36,871 nt of DNA from NCBI GenBank assembly GCA_028278115.1, contig JANQEZ010000248.1, positions 1-36,871 on the forward strand. The letters run 5' to 3'. This document shows positions 27,860 through 36,871 of the stretch, one piece after another. Positions within the stretch are counted from its first letter, which is position 1; each line of letters opens with the position of its first letter. The position numbers and the translations under genes are program-made. The notes below the pieces were generated by a model that made no database searches, was not told the DNA's origin, and saw nothing but the letters and a program-made list of their open reading frames with translations. Source of the stretch: Clostridia bacterium (lineage in GTDB: Bacteria; Bacillota; Clostridia; Peptostreptococcales; Caminicellaceae).

Positions 27860-29062
27860 ATGAAGGATTTCCATAGAGCCGATAAAAAGCTTATAAAAAA
27901 AATAAATACGGTTTCAATACTTAAGGTAATTAGGGAAAATGGCCCAATATCAAGGGCGGATATTTCAAAAAAAATAGGTCTAAACCCTGCTACGGTTTCC
28001 AGTAATGTTTCAGACCTCCTGAATCTCAGGATAATAAAGGAGATAGGCAGTGGAGAATCAAGTGGAGGAAGAAAGCCTATTCTATTGGAGCTCAACAGCA
28101 ATGAGCTTTACATTATTGGTGTAGATATGGGCATTAAAAAGGTCACCACTGGACTCATAGATATTGAAGGTAATATTATAAACAAGACTATTCTATATTA
28201 TACTGAAAATCCTGATACAGACGATGTGATAAATGTCATTAAAGAGTCAATTTACGAGGTGGTAAAAGGCTATGACAATGATTTAGATAAGGTAATAGGG
28301 ATAGGAATGGGTATACATGGTGTTGTTGACACTGAAGAAGGAATCTCAATATATGCACCAGCCTTTAATTGGCATAACATAGACATAGTCAAAAGCTTTG
28401 AAAGTGAATTTAATACATCGGTGATAATAGACAACGATGTAAGGGCTATGGCTCTAGGTGAAAAATGGTTCGGAAAGGCCAAAGAATCTAAGAATTTTGT
28501 ACTTTTGAATATTGGAACCGGTGTAGGTGCAGGCATATACTTAAATGGAAGCCTATATAGGGGTAATAATTTTGGTGCAGGTGAAATTGGTCATATAAGG
28601 ATTTCAGACCAAAGGATAAAGTGTAAATGTGGTCATTACGGATGCTTTGATGCCATAGCATCTGGACCTGGTATAGTTACAAGATTTATTAAAGGCTTAA
28701 AAAGTGGTAAGAGCTCAAGTATTTTAAATAGAATGGATATCAAGGATATTACATCTGAAAAAATTTATGGTGAAGCGCTTAAAGGCGATGAGCTTTCAAT
28801 ACAAATATTAAGGGAAACAGGAAAATATATTGGTATTGGAATCTCCATGATTGTAAACATATTAAATCCTAAAATGATATTGATTGCTGGAGGAGTTTCT
28901 AGGGCAGAGAAGTTTTTGTTTGATGAGATTAAAAATACGGTTTTTAAGAAAAGCATAAATAATAACTTGAAGCTATTATATATTGGAGAAACCTATCTTA
29001 AGGAAAACTCAGGTATAGTAGGTGCCGCCACTTTAATTATTAAAGATATTTTTAGCATATAA
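27860..29062 (+). CDS. ROK-family transcriptional regulator, candidate galactose regulator
   Basis: N-terminal HTH VIRENGPISRADISKKIGLNPATVSSNVSDLL; ROK motifs GVDMGIKKVTTGLIDIEG, NIGTGVGAGIYLNG, AGEIGHIRISDQRIKCKCGHYGCFDAIASG. Confidence 0.94.
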   Translation: MKDFHRADKKLIKKINTVSILKVIRENGPISRADISKKIGLNPATVSSNVSDLLNLRIIKEIGSGESSGGRKPILLELNSNELYIIGVDMGIKKVTTGLIDIEGNIINKTILYYTENPDTDDVINVIKESIYEVVKGYDNDLDKVIGIGMGIHGVVDTEEGISIYAPAFNWHNIDIVKSFESEFNTSVIIDNDVRAMALGEKWFGKAKESKNFVLLNIGTGVGAGIYLNGSLYRGNNFGAGEIGHIRISDQRIKCKCGHYGCFDAIASGPGIVTRFIKGLKSGKSSSILNRMDIKDITSEKIYGEALKGDELSIQILRETGKYIGIGISMIVNILNPKMILIAGGVSRAEKFLFDEIKNTVFKKSINNNLKLLYIGETYLKENSGIVGAATLIIKDIFSI

Positions 29063-29125
29063 TCCTCTGGGATTTATGGAAAAATTGGGTATGCATAAAA
29101 TTTGTCATATCCTTTCTCTAAGGAA

Positions 29126-29150
29126 ACTTTATTTACTGAATAAACAAAGC
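29126..29150. promoter_or_regulatory. Candidate ROK-family operator upstream of galK
   Basis: ACTTTATTTA-CTGAA-TAAACAAAGC; same arms and 5-nt spacer as 27826..27850. Confidence 0.6.
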
Positions 29151-29201
29151 TATAGGGTTTTACCTAAAATACCTATATTATTTTAATAAGGGGGCTATAA
29201 A

Positions 29202-30371
29202 GTGATTTCAACTCAAGACTTAATAGGTGATTTCAATAATATATTTGATGAAGGTGAAGAAGCCAGGGTTTTTTTTGCACCGGGTCGTGTAAACCTTATC
29301 GGTGAACATACTGACTATAATGGAGGGCATGTTTTCCCATGTGCCCTGAATTTTGGTACATTTGGAGCTGCAAGAAGGAGAAAAGATGATAAAATAAGGA
29401 TGTATTCTAAAAATGCAGTTGAACTGGGTATGGTAGAATTTACTTTAGATGAGCTGAAGCTTGATAAAAAGCATGGTTGGGCTAATTATCCTAAGGGAGT
29501 CCTAAAGGCATTAATTGATGGGGGATATAGTATAGATAGTGGATTAGAGGTTTTATTCTTAGGAAATATCCCCGGTGGAGGGCTATCGTCGTCGGCATCT
29601 CTGGAACTCACTATGGCTGTGGCACTAAAGGGATTATTTGACCTAGATATTGATATGATTACTATGGTTAAATTGAGTCAAAAAGCCGAAAATGAATTTG
29701 TAGGAGTGAGCTGCGGCATAATGGACCAATTTGCCATTGGCATGGGAAGAAAGGGAAAGGCCATATTATTGGATTGTAATTCCTTGGAATACCAGTATTC
29801 TACCTTGGATTTAAAGGATACCTCAATCGTTATAGCTAACACTAATAAAAGTAGAGAATTGGCTGACTCTAAATACAATGAGAGAAGAAGTGAATGTGAA
29901 AGAGCACTATCTGAGCTGCAAAACAAATTAAACGTAAATTCTCTGGGAGAGTTGAGTGAAGAAGAATTTGAAGATAATAAATATTTGATTACTGATGAAG
30001 TCAATAGAAGAAGGGCAAAACATGCTGTATATGAAAACCAGAGAACTATAAAGGCTGTTCAGCTCCTTGAAGCTGGAGATTTAAAGGGCTTTGGCAGGCT
30101 GATGAATGATTCCCATATCTCTTTAAGGGATGACTATGAAGTAACGGGAAAGGAATTAGATACCATAGTAGAGCTGGCATGGCAGCAAGAAGGAACCATA
30201 GGAGCTAGAATGACAGGAGCGGGCTTTGGAGGCTGTACAGTAAGTATAGTGGAAAATAAATTCTTAGATCGGTTTATTAAAGCTGTGGGAGAAAAATATG
30301 AAGAAAAAATCGGTTATAAAGCTGATTTTTATATAGCATCGGTTGGAGATGGTGCAAGGGAATTGAAGTAA
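29202..30371 (+). CDS. galK: Galactokinase
   Basis: FFAPGRVNLIGEHTDYNGGHVFPCAL, GNIPGGGLSSSASLELTMA, GARMTGAGFGGCTVSIV. Confidence 0.97.
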   Translation: MISTQDLIGDFNNIFDEGEEARVFFAPGRVNLIGEHTDYNGGHVFPCALNFGTFGAARRRKDDKIRMYSKNAVELGMVEFTLDELKLDKKHGWANYPKGVLKALIDGGYSIDSGLEVLFLGNIPGGGLSSSASLELTMAVALKGLFDLDIDMITMVKLSQKAENEFVGVSCGIMDQFAIGMGRKGKAILLDCNSLEYQYSTLDLKDTSIVIANTNKSRELADSKYNERRSECERALSELQNKLNVNSLGELSEEEFEDNKYLITDEVNRRRAKHAVYENQRTIKAVQLLEAGDLKGFGRLMNDSHISLRDDYEVTGKELDTIVELAWQQEGTIGARMTGAGFGGCTVSIVENKFLDRFIKAVGEKYEEKIGYKADFYIASVGDGARELK

Positions 30372-30432
30372 TGATGCTTTAAATTTTTATATGTTCAGAT
30401 TTATCCAAAAAAATATTGAATGAGGTGGGAAA

Positions 30433-31419
30433 ATGATTTTAGTATGTGGTGGAGCAGGCTATATAGGGAGTCATACGGTATATGAGCTTATTGACAGAGG
30501 CGAAGAGGTTATTATAGTAGATAACTTTCAAACGGGACATAGAGGTGCTCTTCATCCAAAGGCTAAGCTATATGATGGCGATATTAGAGATAAGGATTTT
30601 CTAGACAAAGTCTTCGGTGAAAATAATATAGATGCCGTAATACATTTTGCAGCCAATTCCTTAGTGGGAGACAGCATGGAAAGTCCCCTAAAATACTATG
30701 ACAATAACCTATATGGTACTCTAGTACTGCTTAAAGCTATGAATAGACATGGGGTAAAAAAGATAGTATTTTCCTCGACTGCAGCAGTATATGGAGAGCC
30801 AGAAAATATACCTATAGTAGAAACCGATAAAACTGAGCCCACAAATCCATATGGTGAGACAAAGCTTGCCATGGAGAAAATGTTTAAATGGGCAGACACA
30901 GCCCATGATATAAAGTATATTTCCCTAAGATATTTTAATGTAGCTGGAGCCCATGAAAGCGGTGAAATAGGAGAGGATCATAACCCTGAAACCCATTTAA
31001 TACCATTAATACTACAGGTTCCATTAGGGAAAAGAGATTTTATATCAATATTTGGAGAAAATTATGATACCACCGACGGAACATGTATAAGGGATTATAT
31101 ACATATCACAGATTTAGCAGATGCCCATATTTTAGCTGTTGAAAAATTAAGGAAAGACAAGATAAGTTCAATATATAATCTAGGTAACGGCGAAGGATTT
31201 TCTGTCAAAGAAATGATTGAGGCTTCAAGGTCGGTTACGGGTCACCCTATTCCTGCAAGGATTTCAGAAAGACGTCCAGGGGACCCGGCAAAGCTTATAG
31301 CATCCTCTGAAAGGGCTAAAAAAGAACTGGGATGGAAACCGAAGTTTACCAGTGTCGAGGATATAATAAAAAGTGCGTGGAAATGGCATCAAAATAAACC
31401 AAAGGGTTTTGAAGCTTAA
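30433..31419 (+). CDS. galE: UDP-glucose 4-epimerase
   Basis: MILVCGGAGYIGSHTVYELIDRGEEVIIVDN, SSTAAVYGEPENIPIVETDKTEPTNPYGETKLAMEK, GTCIRDYIHITDLADAH. Confidence 0.97.
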   Translation: MILVCGGAGYIGSHTVYELIDRGEEVIIVDNFQTGHRGALHPKAKLYDGDIRDKDFLDKVFGENNIDAVIHFAANSLVGDSMESPLKYYDNNLYGTLVLLKAMNRHGVKKIVFSSTAAVYGEPENIPIVETDKTEPTNPYGETKLAMEKMFKWADTAHDIKYISLRYFNVAGAHESGEIGEDHNPETHLIPLILQVPLGKRDFISIFGENYDTTDGTCIRDYIHITDLADAHILAVEKLRKDKISSIYNLGNGEGFSVKEMIEASRSVTGHPIPARISERRPGDPAKLIASSERAKKELGWKPKFTSVEDIIKSAWKWHQNKPKGFEA

Positions 31420-31430
31420 GGGGTGATAGT

Positions 31431-32945
31431 ATGGGATGCAATATCTATTTAGAGATACAAAGGCTTATAAATTATGCCATAGATAAAAAATTAATATCTG
31501 AGGAGGATGAGGTTTATTCAAGGAACTTAGTTTTAGATGTTTTAGGCTTGGATGATTATAAAGAGGTGGAAATATCTGAGGATGCTCCTGAATCACCTAC
31601 AGAAATATTAGAAAATATTCTAGCCTGGTCCTATGAAAATCATATACTTGAATATAACTCACCTGTGTATAGAGACTTATTGGATACAAAAATAATGGAT
31701 TGCTTTATGCCTAGACCATCGGAGATCAGAAAAAGGTTTTACGAAGACTATAGTGAAAATCCAATTAAGGCTACAGATTATTACTATGAGCTCAGCAAAA
31801 GCTCAAACTATATAAGAACTAGTAGAATAAAGAAAAATGTGGTTTGGAAGACCGAAACGGAGTTTGGAGCTCTTGATATCACCATTAATCTTTCTAAACC
31901 TGAAAAGGACCCTAAAGCCATAGCAGCAGCTAAAAATATTAAATCCACCTCATATCCAAAATGTCTTTTATGTAAAGAGAATGAAGGATACTCAGGAAGA
32001 ATTAATCACCCAGCTAGACAAAATCACAGAGTAATACCTGTAAAGCTAAGGGGTGAGGAGTGGTTTTTTCAGTACTCACCCTATGTGTATTATAACGAGC
32101 ACAGTATAATCTTTAAGGGCGAGCATGAACCCATGAGAATATCCAAAAAGACATTTGACAGAATCTTAGAATTTACCGAGAAGTTTCCCCATTATTTCAT
32201 TGGTTCAAATGCAGACCTGCCCATTGTAGGTGGTTCAATCCTATCCCACGATCATTTTCAAGGTGGAAACTATGAGTTTCCCATGGCTAAAGCACCTGTG
32301 ATATTTGGCTATGAAATTGATAATTATCCTAAAGTCCAATTGGGTATAGTTAAATGGCCTATGTCGGTTATCAGACTAAAGGGTAAAGAAAAAGATGATA
32401 TTGCAAAGCTGGCAGAGCATATACTTAATAGCTGGAGAAATTATAGTGATGAGGATTTAGATATAATATCCCATACCCAAGACACTCCACACAATACAAT
32501 TACTCCTATTGCAAGAAAAAGAGGTGAGCTTTTTGAGCTTGACCTAGTCCTTAGAAATAATAGGACCAGTGAAGATTACTCCTATGGCATTTTTCATCCC
32601 CACCATGAGGTACATCATATAAAGAAAGAGAACATCGGATTAATTGAAGTCATGGGGCTTGCTGTATTACCTCCTAGATTAAAGGACGAATTAGATATAT
32701 TAGAGAAATATCTTCTAAATCCTAGTCAGGATATTGAAGGGGAAAGGGATTTAGAAAAGCATATTGATTGGTTCAAAGATATACAAAAAAATTATGATGA
32801 TATTAATGAAGATAATATTAAGGAAATCCTTAGAAAAGAAGTAGGAAGAAAATTTGAAACTGTTTTGCAGCACGCAGGGGTATTTAAAAACAACGAAATG
32901 GGAAAGCAGGGAATCATTAGATTTTTAGAAGGAATAAATTGTTAA
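31431..32945 (+). CDS. galT: UTP-hexose-1-phosphate uridylyltransferase (class II GalT)
   Basis: CLLCKENEGYSGRINHPARQNHRVIP, GGSILSHDHFQGGNYEFPM, DTPHNTITPIARKR, GIFHPHHEVHHIKKENIGLIEVMGLAVLP. Confidence 0.97.
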   Translation: MGCNIYLEIQRLINYAIDKKLISEEDEVYSRNLVLDVLGLDDYKEVEISEDAPESPTEILENILAWSYENHILEYNSPVYRDLLDTKIMDCFMPRPSEIRKRFYEDYSENPIKATDYYYELSKSSNYIRTSRIKKNVVWKTETEFGALDITINLSKPEKDPKAIAAAKNIKSTSYPKCLLCKENEGYSGRINHPARQNHRVIPVKLRGEEWFFQYSPYVYYNEHSIIFKGEHEPMRISKKTFDRILEFTEKFPHYFIGSNADLPIVGGSILSHDHFQGGNYEFPMAKAPVIFGYEIDNYPKVQLGIVKWPMSVIRLKGKEKDDIAKLAEHILNSWRNYSDEDLDIISHTQDTPHNTITPIARKRGELFELDLVLRNNRTSEDYSYGIFHPHHEVHHIKKENIGLIEVMGLAVLPPRLKDELDILEKYLLNPSQDIEGERDLEKHIDWFKDIQKNYDDINEDNIKEILRKEVGRKFETVLQHAGVFKNNEMGKQGIIRFLEGINC

Positions 32946-32994
32946 AAATCAAATCTTAGCTGAATCGTAAATCCATAGAAAAGAAGAAATAGAG

Positions 32995-34059
32995 GTGGGC
33001 ACCTTGAAAATTTTAAGGGAGGAATTTGGAAGGCTAAAGAGTGGAAGTGAGGTTATAAAGTATTCTTTAGTAAACAGTCATGGGGTTACTGTAAGCATAT
33101 TGAATTACGGGGGAATAATAACTGAGATTTTAACCCCCGATAAAACAGGAAGCCTCGAAAATATAGTATTAGGCTTTGATAATATTAAGGATTATGAAGA
33201 AAAATCCCCATATTTTGGCTGTATTGTGGGAAGGGCTGCCGGAAGAATATCGGGAGCAAGCTTTGAAATAGATGGATATGTTTATAAGCTAGCAAAGAAT
33301 AGTGGTAATAATAGCCTTCATGGAGGTATAAATGGCTTCGATAAAATTATTTGGGATGTAAAGGAAATAGTTGAAAAGGAATATATTGGAATTGAACTCA
33401 GATATCTAAGCCCAGATGACGATGAGGGTTTCCCGGGAAATTTAGATGTGAAAATATGCTATTTATTAAATAATAAAAATGAGCTGGAGATAAAGTATCT
33501 AGCTGCTGCTGATAAAAGGACGATTATCAATATGACAAACCACTCCTACTTCAATCTCACGGGAAACCTAAAGGAAGATATATTAGATCATCTTTTGACC
33601 ATCAATGCAAATAAAGTTGCATATGTAAATGATGAAATTATTCCTAGTGGTGAAGTGGCAGATGTTGAAGGAACGGTTTTTGACTTTAGAGTAGCAAAGA
33701 GAGTGGGAGAGGATATTGAAAAGAATCTAGGGCAGTTGCTTAATTGCGGTGGATACGATCACCCTTTTGTATTAAACAATGATGGTAGTTTTTCTGCAAA
33801 GCTTGAGGATAGAAATAGCGGAAGAATTGTTGAAATAATAACAGACCAACCGGCTGTGGTTTTCTACTCCGGTAATGCACTGGGTAAAGAGGGGTTGCTA
33901 AGGCACAATGTAAAGAGTAAAAAGTATTTAGGTCTATGTCTTGAAACTCAAGATTATCCTGACTCAATAAATCAAGAAAAATTCCCTGGGAAAATATACA
34001 GTCCAGGAGAAAAATATGAAGCCTATACTAAATATAGGTTTTATACTGAAGATTTTTAA
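32995..34059 (+). CDS. galM: Aldose 1-epimerase
   Basis: NYGGIITEILTPDKTG, CIVGRAAGRISGASFEIDG, NNSLHGGINGFDKIIWDV, MTNHSYFNLTG. Confidence 0.96.
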   Translation: MGTLKILREEFGRLKSGSEVIKYSLVNSHGVTVSILNYGGIITEILTPDKTGSLENIVLGFDNIKDYEEKSPYFGCIVGRAAGRISGASFEIDGYVYKLAKNSGNNSLHGGINGFDKIIWDVKEIVEKEYIGIELRYLSPDDDEGFPGNLDVKICYLLNNKNELEIKYLAAADKRTIINMTNHSYFNLTGNLKEDILDHLLTINANKVAYVNDEIIPSGEVADVEGTVFDFRVAKRVGEDIEKNLGQLLNCGGYDHPFVLNNDGSFSAKLEDRNSGRIVEIITDQPAVVFYSGNALGKEGLLRHNVKSKKYLGLCLETQDYPDSINQEKFPGKIYSPGEKYEAYTKYRFYTEDF

Positions 34060-34117
34060 GTAAGGATTTATACGATAGAGTATCTTCTCTTAAATATATA
34101 TTTAACCCGAATTTAAA

Positions 34118-34158
34118 ATAAAAAAATTAGGATATATCTTATTCCTGATTTTTTTTAT
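34118..34158 (+). terminator. Intrinsic terminator after gal operon
   Basis: AAAATTAGGA-TATATCTTAT-TCCTGATTTT hairpin with T run. Confidence 0.75.
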
Positions 34159-34200
34159 TTTAGCTTTTTATGATAAACTAAAAAGTATGAAATAATTGCC

Positions 34201-34277
34201 ACTAACTACTAACTACTAACTACTAACTACTAACTACTAACTACTAACTACTAACTACTAACCACCAACCACTAACC
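34201..34277. repeat. Heptanucleotide tandem repeat (ACTAACT), 11 units
   Basis: Eight perfect ACTAACT units followed by ACTAACC ACCAACC ACTAACC. Confidence 0.97.
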
Positions 34278-34388
34278 TATAAGAAAACAGAGGGGATTTT
34301 TTTCTGTTAAGACTTTTGTAAGAATTTATTAATTAGTGTAAAATACGTAGATTGATATATAATTAAATAATGGAAGGAGGATGTGTAG

Positions 34389-35309
34389 GTGTGTGCTATT
34401 ATAAAGACTAAAAATTTAACTAAATACTTTGGTAATATCAAGGTGGTAGATAAAGTAAGCCTAACTGTTAAAAGAGGAGATATATATGGTTTTTTGGGAC
34501 GAAATGGAGCCGGAAAAACCACTACAATAAAGATGCTATTAGGGCTTATAAATCCAACTAAAGGTGAAATCGAGGTTTTTGGAGAGGATCTAAGCAAATC
34601 AAAAAGAAAAATTTTAGAAAGAGTAGGATATACACCGGAGTTTTCAGGTTTTTATTCAAACCTTACTGGAGCTGAAAACCTTAAAATAAATACTAGACTT
34701 TTGGGAGTGCAAAAGAAGGATATAATAGAAGAGGTATTAAATATAGTTGGAATATGGGATGAGAGAAATAAACTACTTAAAAAATACTCCTTAGGGATGA
34801 AGCAACGCCTAAGTATAGCTAGGTCCATTCTACACAACCCTGAACTACTTATATTAGACGAGCCTACAAATGCTTTAGATCCAATAGGAATCAAGGAAGT
34901 CCGTAGATTAATCAAATCCTTGGCAGAAAAAAGGAAAATCACTGTTTTTATCTCAAGCCATATACTGACGGAGGTACAACAGCTTGCAAATACCATCGGG
35001 ATAATTCATAGGGGAAGATTACTTGAGGAAATATCCTTGGATGAATTGAGAAGGAAAAATAGAAGATATATAGAAGTTCAGGTTAATAATGACGGAAGTG
35101 CTTCAATGATATTAGAAAAAAAATTAGGAATATATGATTACGAGGTACATGAGGAAGGAAATATAAGAATATATTCTCACCATGATAAAATTAGCGAAGT
35201 AAATAAAGTTTTAATTAAAAGCGGTATTGATGTTATTAAGCTGGGAATAAGTGAAGGGAATCTTGAAGACTATTTTATCAAGCTTACAGGAGGTGACGGA
35301 GATTTTTAG
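34389..35309 (+). CDS. ABC transporter ATP-binding protein
   Basis: Walker A GRNGAGKTTT, signature YSLGMKQRLSIAR, Walker B LLILDEPTNALDP. Confidence 0.96.
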   Translation: MCAIIKTKNLTKYFGNIKVVDKVSLTVKRGDIYGFLGRNGAGKTTTIKMLLGLINPTKGEIEVFGEDLSKSKRKILERVGYTPEFSGFYSNLTGAENLKINTRLLGVQKKDIIEEVLNIVGIWDERNKLLKKYSLGMKQRLSIARSILHNPELLILDEPTNALDPIGIKEVRRLIKSLAEKRKITVFISSHILTEVQQLANTIGIIHRGRLLEEISLDELRRKNRRYIEVQVNNDGSASMILEKKLGIYDYEVHEEGNIRIYSHHDKISEVNKVLIKSGIDVIKLGISEGNLEDYFIKLTGGDGDF

Positions 35310-36033
35310 AATATTGCATATTGAACTAATTAAGCTAAGACGTTCGACGATGGTATGGGTGAGTGTTTTTGGAGTAGGTATAGCCCCCCTTTTAAATTAT
35401 CTAATGTTTTTGAGCTTGAAAAGGGAAATGCCTTCTCAGGTCACTATAGAAAGATACTTTGAACAAGGATACATTTTTTTATCAGCTCTTATTGCAACTT
35501 TAATTTTTGGACTTATTACTACTTATATTTTTAGTAGAGAGTATCAAGAACACACCCTAGAAAATATGCTGACTATTCCCGTTACGAGAACTGAAGTAAT
35601 TATAAATAAAATGGTACTACTATTTATATGGATTATTTTTCTGATGTTATTTACCTTTGGTTTTACAATACTTCTAAACTATATAGGCATCTTCATAGAT
35701 TTAAGACTGATGATTCTGATTAAGTTTTTTAGAATATATTTATTAACTGGAATTCTACATTTTGCTTTAATACCAATGGCTGCATTTATAGCCTTGGTTT
35801 CTAAAAGCTATATATATTCCATAGGCTTTGGCATCGTTGTTACTATAATGAGTTTAGTCATAACCAATACCAAATATGGAGAAGTGTTTCCCTGGGCATT
35901 GCCATATTTACTTGCAGGCTATGAAGGCGATTTTCACTATCCAGTCTCCTATTCTATAGCTTCATTGATACTTACTTTTATAGTTTCGTTAACATTATGT
36001 ATTTTATATTTCAATAGAGAAGATATAGAATAA
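35251..36033 (+). CDS. ABC-2 type transporter permease (true start likely near 35293)
   Basis: Multi-TM ORF following ATPase; EYQEHTLENMLTIPVTRTEVIINKMVLLFIW; tracked start overlaps ATPase, downstream start more likely. Confidence 0.9.
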   Translation: MKGILKTILSSLQEVTEIFRILHIELIKLRRSTMVWVSVFGVGIAPLLNYLMFLSLKREMPSQVTIERYFEQGYIFLSALIATLIFGLITTYIFSREYQEHTLENMLTIPVTRTEVIINKMVLLFIWIIFLMLFTFGFTILLNYIGIFIDLRLMILIKFFRIYLLTGILHFALIPMAAFIALVSKSYIYSIGFGIVVTIMSLVITNTKYGEVFPWALPYLLAGYEGDFHYPVSYSIASLILTFIVSLTLCILYFNREDIE

Positions 36034-36089
36034 TGAAAAAATGTTAATACTTAATATATGAATTATAATAAGTTTTGGAGGAACAGGCA

Positions 36090-36871
36090 ATGGATATGGC
36101 AAAGAAAAGTGCAATCCAGTTTATTATCGAAGCGATGAAAAGTAGATTTAAGTATCACAATATTTCTGCATATGGTGCACAGCTTGCTTACTTTCTTTTA
36201 CTGTCACTTTTTCCATTTTTAATCTTTCTTATTGCAATACTAAGCCTTTTTTCATTATCATTGGACGGGGCTTTACATACATTGGCGAGGGTTGCTCCTA
36301 GAGAAGCCATAATAATTATAAATGACTATGTTACAGCTTTACTTCCATCTAGGAGTATAAATGTACTGTCCATATCATTTCTAGCTACCATATGGTCAGC
36401 ATCAAGGGCTGTTAATGCATTGATAAATGCTCTTAATAATGCTTACGAAGTTCAAGAAACAAGGGGATTTTTGAAAAAGAGGATACTGGCAATATTTTTC
36501 ACAATTCTCGTTGCATTTTCCATAGTATTAGCCCTTACAATACCCACTATGGGAATGGACTTTTTACTTTGGGCTTCTAAATATATATCATTGTCGAATT
36601 TTGTAATTAAAGCATGGTATTATTCAAGGTGGCTAATCATTACCTGTATACTTTGGTTAGTACTAGGGCTTTTATATCTTGCTGCACCCAATAAGAAACT
36701 TAAGTTTGTAGATATAATTCCTGGAACTATATTTGCAATAATTGGTTGGATATCTATTTCATTGGGATTTTCATATTTTGTGAATAATTTTAGAAATTAT
36801 ACTTTAGTCTACGGTAGTTTGGGTGCAATAATAGTTTTGATGGTATGGTTATATTTAAGCGGGGTAATTCT
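36090..36871 (+). CDS. YihY/BrkB family membrane protein (truncated by window end)
   Basis: Open frame from ATG 36090 after GGAGGAA: MDMAKKSAIQFIIEAMKSRFKYHNISAYGAQLAYFLLLSLFPFLIFLIAILS...; runs off the end, so not in the ORF track. Confidence 0.9.
   Translation, partial: MDMAKKSAIQFIIEAMKSRFKYHNISAYGAQLAYFLLLSLFPFLIFLIAILSLFSLSLDGALHTLARVAPREAIIIINDYVTALLPSRSINVLSISFLATIWSASRAVNALINALNNAYEVQETRGFLKKRILAIFFTILVAFSIVLALTIPTMGMDFLLWASKYISLSNFVIKAWYYSRWLIITCILWLVLGLLYLAAPNKKLKFVDIIPGTIFAIIGWISISLGFSYFVNNFRNYTLVYGSLGAIIVLMVWLYLSGVI

Noticed and set aside
34201-34277. Possible CRISPR array
   Set aside because: Contiguous 7-bp tandem units without spacers and no cas genes nearby.

Overview
AT-rich, Firmicutes/Clostridia-like chromosomal window. 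It holds mostly housekeeping and biosynthetic operons, split by small non-coding repeats and one short accessory patch. In order: MATE transporter; a convergent minus-strand TIM-barrel protein plus a small gene missing from the ORF track; a folate/pABA operon (pabA-pabB-MTHFS-pabC-nucleotidyltransferase-like-folE-folP-folB-folK-aroF); REC-GGDEF diguanylate cyclase; M32 carboxypeptidase; OmpR-type two-component pair; LysM cell-wall hydrolase; PucR regulator; EamA transporter; TetR regulator; Fe-S aldo/keto reductase; larC-larE-larB nickel-pincer cofactor genes; an accessory patch with a transposon-end relic, a secreted His-rich toxin-like protein and a convergent small ORF; DHFR-family protein; ROK regulator with a galK-galE-galT-galM Leloir operon; ABC-2 transporter; and a BrkB/YihY protein cut by the window edge. 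The strongest non-obvious finding is at 1680..1958 on the minus strand. It is an untracked ~92-codon gene with one in-frame UGA followed by Cys (…LLPQKTS-U-CTFIRVPSVRMGKP…) and a bacterial SECIS-like hairpin 23 nt after the UGA. I interpret it as a selenoprotein resembling the small CC/Se-motif (HesB-like) family. Other notable items: a 141-bp MITE-like element containing heptamer repeats, a 151-bp structured element between duplicated terminator hairpins, a matched pair of ROK operators, and a 40-bp perfect palindrome between two convergent accessory genes. No database search was possible; family names are from recognised motifs.
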